A stretch of 54,213 bases of DNA, taken from the NCBI GenBank assembly GCA_039794405.1, contig JBDIVL010000029.1, forward strand, positions 1 through 54,213, in the 5' to 3' direction. The stretch comes from JBDIVL01 sp039794405 (GTDB taxonomy: Bacteria > Planctomycetota > Brocadiia > Brocadiales > Brocadiaceae). The position numbers and the translations under genes were made by a program. Position 1 is the stretch's first letter. Every line of letters begins with the position of its first letter. Shown here one piece after another: positions 24,610 through 32,256 of the stretch. The notes beneath the pieces were generated by a model that saw nothing but the letters and a program-made list of their open reading frames with translations, had not been told where the DNA came from and made no database searches.

Positions 24610-26194
24610 TATTGTTCCATCAAATCCAAAAACTAAGGCACCATTGGTTCCCTGGACGGAGTTTCAGTCACGGCTAGCAACGAAAGATGAAATATATGGT
24701 TGGTTTAGGCAGTATCCTAGGGCAATGATAAGCTTGGTGACTGGCAAAACCTCCGGGATAACGATTGTGGATGCAGATAGCTTAGAAGCCATTGAACGCA
24801 TCAATAAGTATTTACCCGATTCTCTTGAAATACCCTGTGTGCAAACACCAAGAGATGGCAAGCATTTTTACTTTTCCTATACTAAAGGTATTCCTACAAA
24901 GGCCGGTATACTTCCACACATCGACACGAGGAACGATGGCGGTTGTATAGTTGTTCCCCCATCGATAAATGGTAATGGCAAAGCTTATAGCTGGCTGGAT
25001 GGCATTAAATTAAGTAGAGATATTCTGCATCCCATACCTCCGGCGCTGGCATCGCTATTATGCGGTCTCAAAGCCGCACCTATTAATAATAGTAATATAA
25101 ATAATAATTATCAGTCTATATATAAGGGTTGTGACTATCTTGTGACTAACTCTGAAAAGTTATTTGAACACGGAAGGCGAGATAATGATCTTTTTCACCT
25201 TGCGTTATCATTGCGTAAACAAAATTGGTCTCCCGAACATATATTGCAAGTGCTTATAAATGTCGCACATGCGTGGGGGGAAGGTGAAAAAATAGACTGG
25301 CTTAAGACTAAGGTTGAAAGTGCTTGTAAATATGAAGAACGGAAGGAAATTTCACTTGTCGAACAGATTAAAGAATGGATTCTAGTCACACCTGGTCACT
25401 TTCTAGTCACCGAATGTCACAAAGATTTGAACTTAGTCACACCTAGTCACAAACATAATGCGAATGTAATTTTTAGCAGATTTGTAAAGGAAGGACTCAT
25501 TGAGCGTGTTGGAGAGAAAAGAGGCTGCTATCGTAAAATTGATACTTCAGAGGAAATGATTGACTTTCTCAACACACCTACCACAGACCTGTACAGTGAT
25601 CTGAAATTCCCTCTGGGACTTGAAAACTATTATCGGGCTATGCCTAAAAATGAAATTATTGTTGCCGGATGTCCTGATAGCGGTAAGACGGCTCTGTTAC
25701 TAAACTTTGTTGCCCTAAACATGGATCGATATGAAATATATTATTTTTCAAGCGAAATGGGAGCACTGGAACTTAAAGATAGGCTATCTAATTTTAATAT
25801 TCCCTTGGATAAATGGAGATGTAAATTTGTTGAGAGATCATCTAATTTTACTGATGTCATCCGGCCTGATGCAGTTAATGTTATAGATTACATGGAGCTA
25901 TGCACGGACACGTTTCGCATAGGGGAATATCTTAGGGCAATTCACGACAAACTAAAAACGGGTATTGCTATTATAGCACTACAAAAGCCTTTTGGCCGTG
26001 ATCTAGGCCGGGGTGCCGAGTTTTCCTTAGAGAAACCAAGGTTATACGTCTCTATGGAAAAGAACCAAATGAAGATCATCAAGTGTAAAAACTGGCGTGA
26101 TTCTCAAAAGAATCCAAATAGCTTAACTATCGATTATAAACTTGTGAAAGGTTGTCAATTCATATCAACGAGTGGCTGGAAGAGATCAGATTAA
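24563..26194 (+). CDS. Bifunctional primase-polymerase with C-terminal RecA/DnaB-like ATPase
   Basis: This is a replication initiator of the kind carried by plasmids, phages and satellites. The N-terminal primase-polymerase domain (about 1-170) shows PSNPKTKAPLVPWTEFQSR, TIVDADS (metal site), CVQTPRDGKHFYF and DTRNDGGCIVVPPS. A linker region follows. The C-terminal ATPase starts near residue 360 with IIVAGCPDSGKTALLLNF (Walker A) and YYFSSEM, and continues with GIAIIALQKP. At 543 residues it is short for a primase-helicase, so the motor may resemble RepA-type helicases. It suggests that the element replicates after excision. Confidence 0.88.
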   Translation: MKMLDAAIEYLEQEFSIVPSNPKTKAPLVPWTEFQSRLATKDEIYGWFRQYPRAMISLVTGKTSGITIVDADSLEAIERINKYLPDSLEIPCVQTPRDGKHFYFSYTKGIPTKAGILPHIDTRNDGGCIVVPPSINGNGKAYSWLDGIKLSRDILHPIPPALASLLCGLKAAPINNSNINNNYQSIYKGCDYLVTNSEKLFEHGRRDNDLFHLALSLRKQNWSPEHILQVLINVAHAWGEGEKIDWLKTKVESACKYEERKEISLVEQIKEWILVTPGHFLVTECHKDLNLVTPSHKHNANVIFSRFVKEGLIERVGEKRGCYRKIDTSEEMIDFLNTPTTDLYSDLKFPLGLENYYRAMPKNEIIVAGCPDSGKTALLLNFVALNMDRYEIYYFSSEMGALELKDRLSNFNIPLDKWRCKFVERSSNFTDVIRPDAVNVIDYMELCTDTFRIGEYLRAIHDKLKTGIAIIALQKPFGRDLGRGAEFSLEKPRLYVSMEKNQMKIIKCKNWRDSQKNPNSLTIDYKLVKGCQFISTSGWKRSD

Positions 26195-26214
26195 ATTTTA
26201 AGGGGTACAAAAAA

Positions 26215-26448
26215 ATGGAACAAGACACAATACTTGGAGAAATAATAAAGAACGAAACAGATAAAATCATAATAAGCATGAAAGAATACAAAGGAAGGAA
26301 GTACATTGACATACGCACGTATTTCCAAGGGGAAGACGGTAGCTATATCCCCACTAAAAAGGGAATTACGCTGTCACCAAAGTTTATTAATGTTTTGATC
26401 AATCTTTTTGTGAGAGCAAAACAACTTAAAATGGAAGGGGGTGAATGA
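26215..26448 (+). CDS. PC4/p15-like single-strand DNA-binding protein
   Basis: The central part KIIISMKEYKGRKYIDIRTY, followed by a short hairpin and a KGITLSPKF segment, matches the bacterial transcriptional-coactivator p15 (PC4) family, which binds single-stranded DNA. The ATG chosen has AAGGGG 8 nt upstream and gives 77 residues; a longer frame from 26152 would add residues that are only the primase tail in another frame. In phages and elements this family can help replication or recombination. It follows the primase gene within 21 nt. Confidence 0.8.
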   Translation: MEQDTILGEIIKNETDKIIISMKEYKGRKYIDIRTYFQGEDGSYIPTKKGITLSPKFINVLINLFVRAKQLKMEGGE

Positions 26449-26517
26449 AATTGAATTAAAACTAAATAAAAATTAAAACGTGGTAGAAATTTTTTAAGAT
26501 TTTTTAGGAGATTTAAG

Positions 26518-26715
26518 ATGAAAGATTGCGAATTGGTTGTTCGGTATAACGATGAAGAGTATTTTGAAACCTGTGGAGTCTGTTATCGAGAAGAAGTGGA
26601 AGTAAGTGTGCCAATGGCTATTTTTACTGAGGACGGTAAAGCCGTTTGTACCGATTGCGCTGGAAGGCTTGCTCCTGAGTTGCTGGAAATGATTGAAAAT
26701 TACTATGGAGAATGA
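26518..26715 (+). CDS. Small zinc-ribbon-like protein
   Basis: The 65-residue product has two cysteine pairs, CGVC near residue 19 and CTDC near 44, separated by about 25 residues, and so probably binds one zinc ion. It is acidic and ends in LAPELLEMIENYYGE. AGGAG lies 7 nt before the ATG. I do not recognise a named family. Its place between the PC4-like gene and a strong hairpin suggests that it ends the replication operon. Confidence 0.65.
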   Translation: MKDCELVVRYNDEEYFETCGVCYREEVEVSVPMAIFTEDGKAVCTDCAGRLAPELLEMIENYYGE

Positions 26716-26728
26716 AAAGTAGAAATCA

Positions 26729-26767
26729 CTGCTCCACGCCAACTTTTTTCACATTGGCGTGGAGCAG
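26729..26767. terminator. Perfect 14-bp stem-loop, probable terminator
   Basis: CTGCTCCACGCCAA and TTGGCGTGGAGCAG form a perfect 14-bp stem with an 11-nt loop containing a T run. It starts 13 bp after the zinc-ribbon gene. No strong T tract follows the stem, so it may be an RNA-stabilising hairpin or a protein-binding cruciform instead of a classical terminator. Confidence 0.55.
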
Positions 26768-26948
26768 GCTTATTATCAATGGTTTTACACAATACGAAAC
26801 TTAAAAATGGAAGAAATTAGTATGATGGCGATATAGGATACTTACGATAACGAATAAGGTAAACATGATAACGATAAGCATACATATATTAACAACATTA
26901 TGCTCACAGTAATAAGCAATGTAATGACAATAATGGAGATAGTACGAA

Positions 26949-27440
26949 ATGGGTAGAAAGGTATTACTGGACAATCAAATTGATGAAATACGGAAGCTAA
27001 GACGAGAAGGATATAGTTATTCCATGATTGCTAAAGAACTTAAACTAAGCCGAACCACTGCTTGCAAGTATTCCCAGGATATTCTGCTTCCTGGACAGCC
27101 CAAGCGATTCAAATCTGACTCAGTAAACATTATTTTATCAAATCTCATGAATATTTTAAAACAGTTGCTTGATATCAATGTATTACCTGATGAGGTGGAT
27201 GTTCTGTTAAAACGATGTCGAGGAAAATTGGACAATTACGATACAGAAACCCTCTTTGTTTTGCAAAGTAGTACAAAGGGGTATTTTAATTTTATTAATA
27301 CAATTTTAGGCGAAGCAGGTCTCATAGAAAAGTACGGATTTACCATTGGCAATCCGGAGAAATCTCTGGATAGTACAAAAAATTCCCCTTGTACCAATGA
27401 AGACAAACAAGGCCAAGGGAATATAGTTACTGCGGACTAA
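26949..27440 (+). CDS. HTH DNA-binding protein of unknown role
   Basis: The N-terminal third is a resolvase-like helix-turn-helix: IDEIRKLRREGYSYSMIAKE followed by LKLSRTTACKYSQDI. The rest (about 100 residues) is helical and has no family that I recognise, ending in a polar tail. Length is 163. GGAG lies 12 nt upstream of the ATG. The gene is 3 nt from the following recombinase gene, so it probably controls or assists that recombinase. Two GATAACGA repeats, 21 bp apart (26846 and 26867), lie in its leader. Confidence 0.65.
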   Translation: MGRKVLLDNQIDEIRKLRREGYSYSMIAKELKLSRTTACKYSQDILLPGQPKRFKSDSVNIILSNLMNILKQLLDINVLPDEVDVLLKRCRGKLDNYDTETLFVLQSSTKGYFNFINTILGEAGLIEKYGFTIGNPEKSLDSTKNSPCTNEDKQGQGNIVTAD

Positions 27441-27443
27441 GTC

Positions 27444-28385
27444 ATGGAACAACTTGCATTAACATCTAATACAGAGACTATAATTATAGCGGAAGACATC
27501 AAGGCCAAAGCCGATAAGGTTTTTGACCTTTTAGACGTCAATGAGACTACCAGAGCGGACTATAAACAGAGGATAGGTTTGTTTCTCGATTTTGTCAAAG
27601 ACAACGGATTTAATTTCAACAGTTTTTTAGAGTTTAAGCGGAATTTGGCTGGGAGAACCGATTTTAGTGTATCAACCAAGAATAAGTATCTGGTTACCGC
27701 AAGAATCCTTTTAAAGGAACTCAATCGATGTGGTCTTTTATCAAGTGATATAACCCAGAACGTAAAGGCATTCAAGCAAGACAGGAAACATAAAAAAGAG
27801 GGTTTAAATGACGAGGAAATTAGTCTTTTAACTAAAAGGATACAAGAATTGCCCGATACCCCGCAAAATTTTAGGTTAAAGGCAATCCTGAGCTTGTTAA
27901 CCCTTCAAGGATTGCGACAGATAGAGATTATCAGGCTGGACGTAAAGGACATTGATTTTGTAGGTAAAACGGCACTCATTCAGGGTAAAGGAATGGATGA
28001 TAAGGAATTGGTACACCTACATCCTGAGACGGTCAGGGCTTTGAAGGATTATTTGCTAGCCAATAAGATAGCGGATGGGGCGTTATTTGTAAGCAAAAGC
28101 AACAATAGTAGAAATAAACGGTTAACCACAAGAACCTTGAGAAAGCTAGTAAAAGAAACACTTAAACAGTTAGGCATAGAGAAAACCACGCATGGCTTTC
28201 GTCATTACTTCACATCTGCACTTATAAAAGCATATAAAGGCGATCTCTTAGAGGTTGCACGATACACCCGGCACAAGAGTCTCGAAATGTTACAGGTCTA
28301 TAATGACAATATAAAAATTCAGGCAGACCTACCACGCTTTTACGAGACATTTAAAGAGGTGGTTTTTGACCGAAAAATGGCTTGA
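27444..28385 (+). CDS. Tyrosine recombinase (XerC/D-like), second copy type
   Basis: This is a full-length site-specific recombinase of 313 residues. The N-terminal SAM-like core-binding part is followed by the catalytic domain with LQGLRQIEII (Arg158), HGFRHYF (His250, Arg253), a second His in RYTRHKS, and the nucleophile in LQVYND (Tyr286). It differs from the integrase near the right repeat and lacks that protein's N-terminal arm-binding part. It may resolve dimers of the excised circle or act with the HTH protein just upstream. Which att site it uses cannot be told from sequence. Confidence 0.88.
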   Translation: MEQLALTSNTETIIIAEDIKAKADKVFDLLDVNETTRADYKQRIGLFLDFVKDNGFNFNSFLEFKRNLAGRTDFSVSTKNKYLVTARILLKELNRCGLLSSDITQNVKAFKQDRKHKKEGLNDEEISLLTKRIQELPDTPQNFRLKAILSLLTLQGLRQIEIIRLDVKDIDFVGKTALIQGKGMDDKELVHLHPETVRALKDYLLANKIADGALFVSKSNNSRNKRLTTRTLRKLVKETLKQLGIEKTTHGFRHYFTSALIKAYKGDLLEVARYTRHKSLEMLQVYNDNIKIQADLPRFYETFKEVVFDRKMA

Positions 28386-28450
28386 ACGACCGATAACTCT
28401 CATTACAGGAAGTAGAAAATTAGTATAAAAAATTACGAAAAAATACTTCG

Positions 28451-28672
28451 ATGAAAAAACGATACGCAAATATCAAAGAGGTTTCTTGCTACACGTCCTT
28501 ACCCATTAAAACATTGTACGAGTGGGCATCTCTGGGGCGTATTCCTTCAATTAAGCTTGGACGCAGGGTATTATTCGACCTGAATGACATTGATTTCTTT
28601 ATGTCTTCTCTGAAACGTGACACCGGACACTGTGAAAAGCTAATGAAAAAGGTAATGGAAAATGTACGCTAG
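28451..28672 (+). CDS. Excisionase-like small HTH protein
   Basis: The 73-residue protein is of the MerR/excisionase type: MKKRYANIKEVSCYTSLPIK, then TLYEWASLGRIPSIKLGRRVLFDLNDID. It lies 62 bp before the integrase gene, the usual place for xis. It would bend DNA near the att sites and favour excision. A decayed copy of its 3' end exists outside the right repeat at 30349-30420, showing that this gene belongs to the element family's right end. Confidence 0.8.
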   Translation: MKKRYANIKEVSCYTSLPIKTLYEWASLGRIPSIKLGRRVLFDLNDIDFFMSSLKRDTGHCEKLMKKVMENVR

Positions 28673-28734
28673 AGCATATATAATTCTAAACACAGTCCAA
28701 AAGACACCTTCCAGTCACGGGAGAGGAGGAATTT

Positions 28735-29790
28735 ATGTTTAAACGTGACGGGATTTGGTGGACATGTATCAGGTACCGGGGGAAGAAAATCCAGAAAAGT
28801 CTTGAGACCGACAATAAGAAGCTTGCTGAGTCTGTTGAAGCCAAGTGGCGAATAGCGTTGATTGAAGGTAAATACTTTGACCGGTGTGAGGGTGAAGACA
28901 AAACCTTTAAGGACATGGCAGACCGCTTCATGTTAGAATATGCCCCTAAAAAATCGGAAAGAACACAAATGCATTATAAGACAACGCTGGGGCATTCACT
29001 GCCCTTTTTTGGCAATATGAAGTTGACTTCAATCACCCCTAAAAAGATAGTCGAATACAGAGCCATGCGGTATGGCAAGGGCATTAAACCAAGCACGTAT
29101 AATTTAGAGCGGGCAATGTTCTCCAAGATGTTTAACGTTGCTATCAGGGAATGGGAATGGTTAAAAGAAAACCCTGTCAGTAAGGTTTCCAGAGACAGGG
29201 AAAATAACCAACGTGATAAGTGGCTATCTGAGGAAGACGAACGGCGGTTATTGGAGCATATGCCAGGGTGGTTACGAGAGATAGTATTGCTAGCCTTACA
29301 TACAGGGTTAAGGCGGGGCGAATTACTTTCGCTGACATGGGACAGGGTAAACCTTCTGCAAAAGACAATTATTATTCAGAAGTCGAAAAACGGAAGGCCA
29401 AGAACCATTCCTTTGACAAGTGTTGCTATGGGTGTTTTGGAAGAAAAAGCCCGCATAAGAAGTTTAAAAACAAATCTGGTATTCGTGAATACCGTGGGTA
29501 AAAAAATCAGTACAAGCTGGGTAACGGAAAATTTCATTATTGCCAGGGGAAAAGCAGGGCTTGATGACTTCCACTTCCACGACCTAAGACATACCTTTGC
29601 AACACGTCTTGCACAAAGAGGGGTTGATCTGTATACTATTTCAAAATTGTTAGGCCATGTCAATATTACCATGACACAGCGTTATGCACACCATTGTCCG
29701 GAAAGTTTAAGGGCGGGCATTGCGGTTTTGGAAAAAGTTGACTACAATTTGACTACAATGAGGGAAACCAGAAATGTGTCAAATGCCTGA
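28735..29790 (+). CDS. Tyrosine integrase of the element
   Basis: This integrase sits 50 bp from the right attachment repeat and is the likely enzyme for insertion at the priA 3' end. The N-terminal arm-binding part (RDGIWWTCIRYRGKKIQKSL) is followed by the core-binding region and the catalytic domain with GLRRGE (Arg194), HDLRH (His282, Arg285), LLGH (His308) and the nucleophile in TQRYAHH (Tyr317). Length (351) is typical. GGAGGAATTT lies before the ATG. The last codons contain the TTGACTAC repeats thought to be its own arm sites. Confidence 0.95.
   Translation: MFKRDGIWWTCIRYRGKKIQKSLETDNKKLAESVEAKWRIALIEGKYFDRCEGEDKTFKDMADRFMLEYAPKKSERTQMHYKTTLGHSLPFFGNMKLTSITPKKIVEYRAMRYGKGIKPSTYNLERAMFSKMFNVAIREWEWLKENPVSKVSRDRENNQRDKWLSEEDERRLLEHMPGWLREIVLLALHTGLRRGELLSLTWDRVNLLQKTIIIQKSKNGRPRTIPLTSVAMGVLEEKARIRSLKTNLVFVNTVGKKISTSWVTENFIIARGKAGLDDFHFHDLRHTFATRLAQRGVDLYTISKLLGHVNITMTQRYAHHCPESLRAGIAVLEKVDYNLTTMRETRNVSNA
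29738..29756 (+). promoter_or_regulatory. Putative integrase arm-type sites, right end (two repeats)
   Basis: TTGACTAC occurs at 29738 and 29749, 11 bp apart, within the last codons of the integrase. Sequence, orientation and spacing match the three repeats inside the left end. Confidence 0.65.
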
Positions 29791-29840
29791 AACCCTTGAT
29801 TTTACTGGACAATTTAGGAAATTTATCATTTCGTTGATTA

Positions 29841-29882
29841 CTATATGATGTTGTGAAAACGGCCATTTTTGCTATTTTTCAT
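29841..29882 (+). repeat. attR: right attachment repeat
   Basis: This 42-bp copy of the left repeat starts CTATATGATGTTGTGAAAAC and has one mismatch to it. The element's own sequence lies to the left and the relic's truncated brnT directly to the right. It serves both as attR of the intact element and as the left site of the relic. Confidence 0.9.
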
Positions 29883-29970
29883 ATGCACACCGGCAATTAT
29901 TTTTGGTGTTTACGGTAAGGAATAACAGGATAAGGGTAATTTCTGCGAGAGATATGAATAAGCATGAATA
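29883..29970 (+). pseudogene. Truncated brnT fragment
   Basis: The reading HRQLFLVFTVRNN and IISARDMNKHE matches the last 40 residues of the intact BrnT, then a TAA caused by a short tandem duplication (AATAAGCATGAATAAG) cuts the frame. The first two thirds are missing, fused directly to the attachment repeat. No toxin can be made from it. Confidence 0.8.
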
Positions 29971-29988
29971 AGAGGGAGAGGAAAATAT

Positions 29989-30267
29989 ATGAGCAAACTG
30001 AAAAAGATACCGAATCTTAAGACGGAAGATGAGGAACGGGAGTTTTGGTCAAAGCATGATTCTACGGAATATATAGATTATTCAAAGGCTAAAAGGGCAT
30101 TATTCCCGGATTTGAAACCTTCTACAAGGTCTATATCAATCAGATTACCCGAATCACTTATTGAAAAATTAAAGGTTTTAGCAAATGAAAGAGACGTTCC
30201 ATATCAATCGCTATTAAAGATATTTCTGGCCGAACGGGTAGAAGATGAATTAGCGCACAAAGAGTAA
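29989..30267 (+). CDS. brnA: Orphan BrnA-type antitoxin
   Basis: The 92-residue product is the same as the BrnA inside the element except for five conservative changes (positions 10, 37, 41, 47 and one near the C-terminus). Both the toxin-binding region and the ribbon-helix-helix part are intact, and GAGGAAAATAT precedes the ATG. Its own toxin gene is destroyed, so it is an antitoxin without a partner. It could neutralise the BrnT of the neighbouring element. Whether it still has a promoter is unclear. Confidence 0.85.
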   Translation: MSKLKKIPNLKTEDEEREFWSKHDSTEYIDYSKAKRALFPDLKPSTRSISIRLPESLIEKLKVLANERDVPYQSLLKIFLAERVEDELAHKE

Positions 30268-30348
30268 CAATGGTCTTTATTTAATATGGTATATTATAGC
30301 ATGCCGGCATTTATAGAATAAAGACAAGTTGGAGCAAATTATTTCGTA

Positions 30349-30420
30349 CCTTCTCTTAAACGTGATACCGGACATCGCGAAAAATTGCTAATAAGGTTAT
30401 TGCGGATGTACGCTAAAGCG
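30349..30420 (+). pseudogene. Fragment of the excisionase gene 3' end
   Basis: The DNA follows 28604-28680 closely (TCTTAAACGTGATACCGGAC here, TCTGAAACGTGACACCGGAC there), with a few substitutions and a small gap, and continues into the xis-int spacer up to CACCTTCC. The integrase gene that should follow is absent. Confidence 0.75.
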
Positions 30421-30459
30421 TATATAATTTCAGCATAATCATACAAACACCTTCCTGTT

Positions 30460-30520
30460 GGGCAATTTATCGTTTCGTTGATTACTATACGATGTTATAA
30501 TTACGTTATTTGTTATTCAT
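30460..30520 (+). repeat. Decayed third attachment site
   Basis: The part TTTATCGTTTCGTTGATTAC matches the sequence just before attR (TTTATCATTTCGTTGATTAC at 29821-29840). A weakened version of the core follows (CTATACGATGTTATAATTAC, ending TTATTCAT at 30520). It marks the outer edge of the relic and of the whole island. Confidence 0.65.
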
Positions 30521-30566
30521 GAAATTATCACATTTTTTAATAAACTGGAGGTAATAAAAATAATTT

Positions 30567-32078
30567 ATGTCGGCCAACGGACTTGATGCTAAAACGTTTT
30601 TCGAATGTGAAGCGGGCATTACTTATAGTGATTTTATCCTTCTTCCAGGCCACATTGATTTTTTACTTGAGGAAATTTCTCTCGAAACGAACCTTACCCG
30701 TAATATAAAAATTAAAAGGCCTTTGGTCAGTTCGCCAATGGATACAGTAACTGAATCAAAAATGGCCACCAGTATGGCCTTATTAGGGGGCATCGGAATT
30801 ATCCATTACAATAATTCTATCGAAGATCAGGTGAGGGAGGTCCGGCGTGTCAAAAGATTTGAAAATGGATTTATTACCGAGCCCGTTGTCCTCAGTCCAA
30901 ATCATATGATCCGGGATGTGGACAACATTAAAGAAACCTATGGTTTTTCTGGCATCCCGATTACTGAGGATGGTACGTTGAACACAAAATTAGTCGGTAT
31001 AGTGACCAAGCGGGATATTGATTTCGAAGAGGACCGAACCAGAAGGCTGAAAGAGGTGATGACTGCTCAGTTAGTTACCGCACCGGCAGGTATATCCCTG
31101 GCGGAAGGAAATAAAATACTGAAGGAAAGCAAGAAAGGAAAACTCCCGATTATTGATAAACAGGGCCGCCTTGTATCCCTCATGAGCCGCACCGACTTAC
31201 TCAAGAATGAAGATTTCCCCCTAGCATCGAAGAATAAAGATAAACAACTCCTTGTGGGTGCCGCCCTGTCTACACGGGAAGATGATAAAGAGCGACTGGC
31301 AGAACTGGCCAGGGCCGGTGTAGACGTCATTGTAATTGATTCATCACAAGGTGACTCCGTTTTCCAGATTAATATGATTCGATATATTAAACAAAAATAT
31401 CCGCATATTGACGTAATAGGAGGAAATGTTGTTACTGCAAAGCAGAGCAAATCATTGATTGATGCAGGTGTAGACGCATTACGCATAGGTATGGGGAGCG
31501 GTTCTATCTGCATTACCCAGGACACCCTTTCTGTTGGAAGAGCTCAGGGATCTGCAGTTTACCATACCGCAAAATTTTCCCATGAATATGCCAATATACC
31601 GGTTATTGCAGATGGAGGCATAGCCCACATCGGACATATTGTAAAGGCATTATCTCTCGGTGCCAGCAGTGTTATGATGGGTGGCCTGCTTGCCGGCACA
31701 AGTGAGGCCCCTGGAGAATATTTTTACGAAGGCGGGGTACGCGTTAAGAAATATCGGGGTATGGCATCACAGGAAGCGATGGAAAGAGGAGGAGGAAAAA
31801 GATATCTCGCCACAGAAGATAGAATAAAAGTTGCTCAGGGTGTCACCGGCACTGTTGTTGATAAAGGTTCTGTTATCCACCTTACCCAGTATTTAATGCA
31901 AAGTCTTCTCCATTCATTCCAGGAACTTGGATGCAAAAATATTCAAATGCTTCATAAAGGACTCTACGAAGGCACACTCCGCTTTGAGATGCGGTCACAA
32001 TCCGCTCAAATAGAGGGAAGTGTCCACAGTCTCTATTCCTTCAAGGAACCTCACCTCGGCTTACTGAGAAGCAGATAG
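30567..32078 (+). CDS. guaB: Inosine-5'-monophosphate dehydrogenase
   Basis: IMPDH oxidises IMP to XMP with NAD+, the committed step of GMP synthesis. The barrel begins TYSDFILLPGHIDF; the two CBS domains lie at about residues 95-215 and end in PIIDKQGRLVSLMSRTDLL. The catalytic loop GMGSGSICITQ has Cys315, and the flap region contains YRGMASQEAM. The length of 503 is normal. The GGAGG site lies unusually far (about 15 nt) before the ATG, which may mean weak translation. It is the first chromosomal gene after the integrated island. Confidence 0.96.
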   Translation: MSANGLDAKTFFECEAGITYSDFILLPGHIDFLLEEISLETNLTRNIKIKRPLVSSPMDTVTESKMATSMALLGGIGIIHYNNSIEDQVREVRRVKRFENGFITEPVVLSPNHMIRDVDNIKETYGFSGIPITEDGTLNTKLVGIVTKRDIDFEEDRTRRLKEVMTAQLVTAPAGISLAEGNKILKESKKGKLPIIDKQGRLVSLMSRTDLLKNEDFPLASKNKDKQLLVGAALSTREDDKERLAELARAGVDVIVIDSSQGDSVFQINMIRYIKQKYPHIDVIGGNVVTAKQSKSLIDAGVDALRIGMGSGSICITQDTLSVGRAQGSAVYHTAKFSHEYANIPVIADGGIAHIGHIVKALSLGASSVMMGGLLAGTSEAPGEYFYEGGVRVKKYRGMASQEAMERGGGKRYLATEDRIKVAQGVTGTVVDKGSVIHLTQYLMQSLLHSFQELGCKNIQMLHKGLYEGTLRFEMRSQSAQIEGSVHSLYSFKEPHLGLLRSR

Positions 32079-32105
32079 GTTCGTACAAAAAGTTTCAATG
32101 TTCTG

Positions 32106-32140
32106 TTGCAGGGGGCAGGTTTTAAACCTGCTCCTACTTA
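32106..32140. repeat. GC-rich palindrome after guaB
   Basis: GCAGGTTT and AAACCTGC face each other around one base within GGGGGCAGG...CCTGCTCCTAC. It could stop transcription of guaB, although no long T run follows. It resembles short dispersed palindromes in related genomes, but only one copy was seen here. Confidence 0.45.
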
Positions 32141-32256
32141 TGTTTGCCCCTATCCTGTACGATTCAAAACGTTTGTTTTTGTTTCCCGTTTGGGCTAACA
32201 CAAGATTCTCCCCTACATAGGTGTTATAAAAAAGTCGCTAAGACCTAATTTCATAT

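Larger units (their letters stand above)
7105..29882. mobile_element. Integrative element at the 3' end of priA carrying a MORC-Z1 defence operon
   Basis: Both ends carry a 42-bp direct repeat with one mismatch, and the left copy covers the priA stop codon. A tyrosine integrase and an excisionase-like gene sit directly inside the right repeat, and TTGACTAC arm-like repeats sit inside both ends. Between them are toxin-antitoxin-like modules, a seven-gene defence operon and a replication/regulation module (primase-polymerase, PC4-like and HTH proteins). I see no conjugation, capsid or packaging genes. The excised circle would be about 22.7 kb. It could be a satellite or a mobilisable island. 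Confidence 0.9.
29841..30520. mobile_element. Shrunken relic of a related element, in tandem
   Basis: The order here is attachment site, 3' half of brnT, full brnA, 3' end of xis, the short stretch that normally follows the integrase, and a decayed attachment site. This is the left end of the element family fused to its right end with everything between removed, including the integrase. It is best read as an earlier or tandem integration at the priA 3' end that lost its interior. Confidence 0.75.

Noticed and set aside
7105..29882. tRNA gene as integration target, or conjugation, capsid and terminase genes in the element
   Set aside because: No tRNA-like sequence was seen at either end, and none of the proteins shows relaxase, coupling-protein, portal, capsid or terminase motifs.
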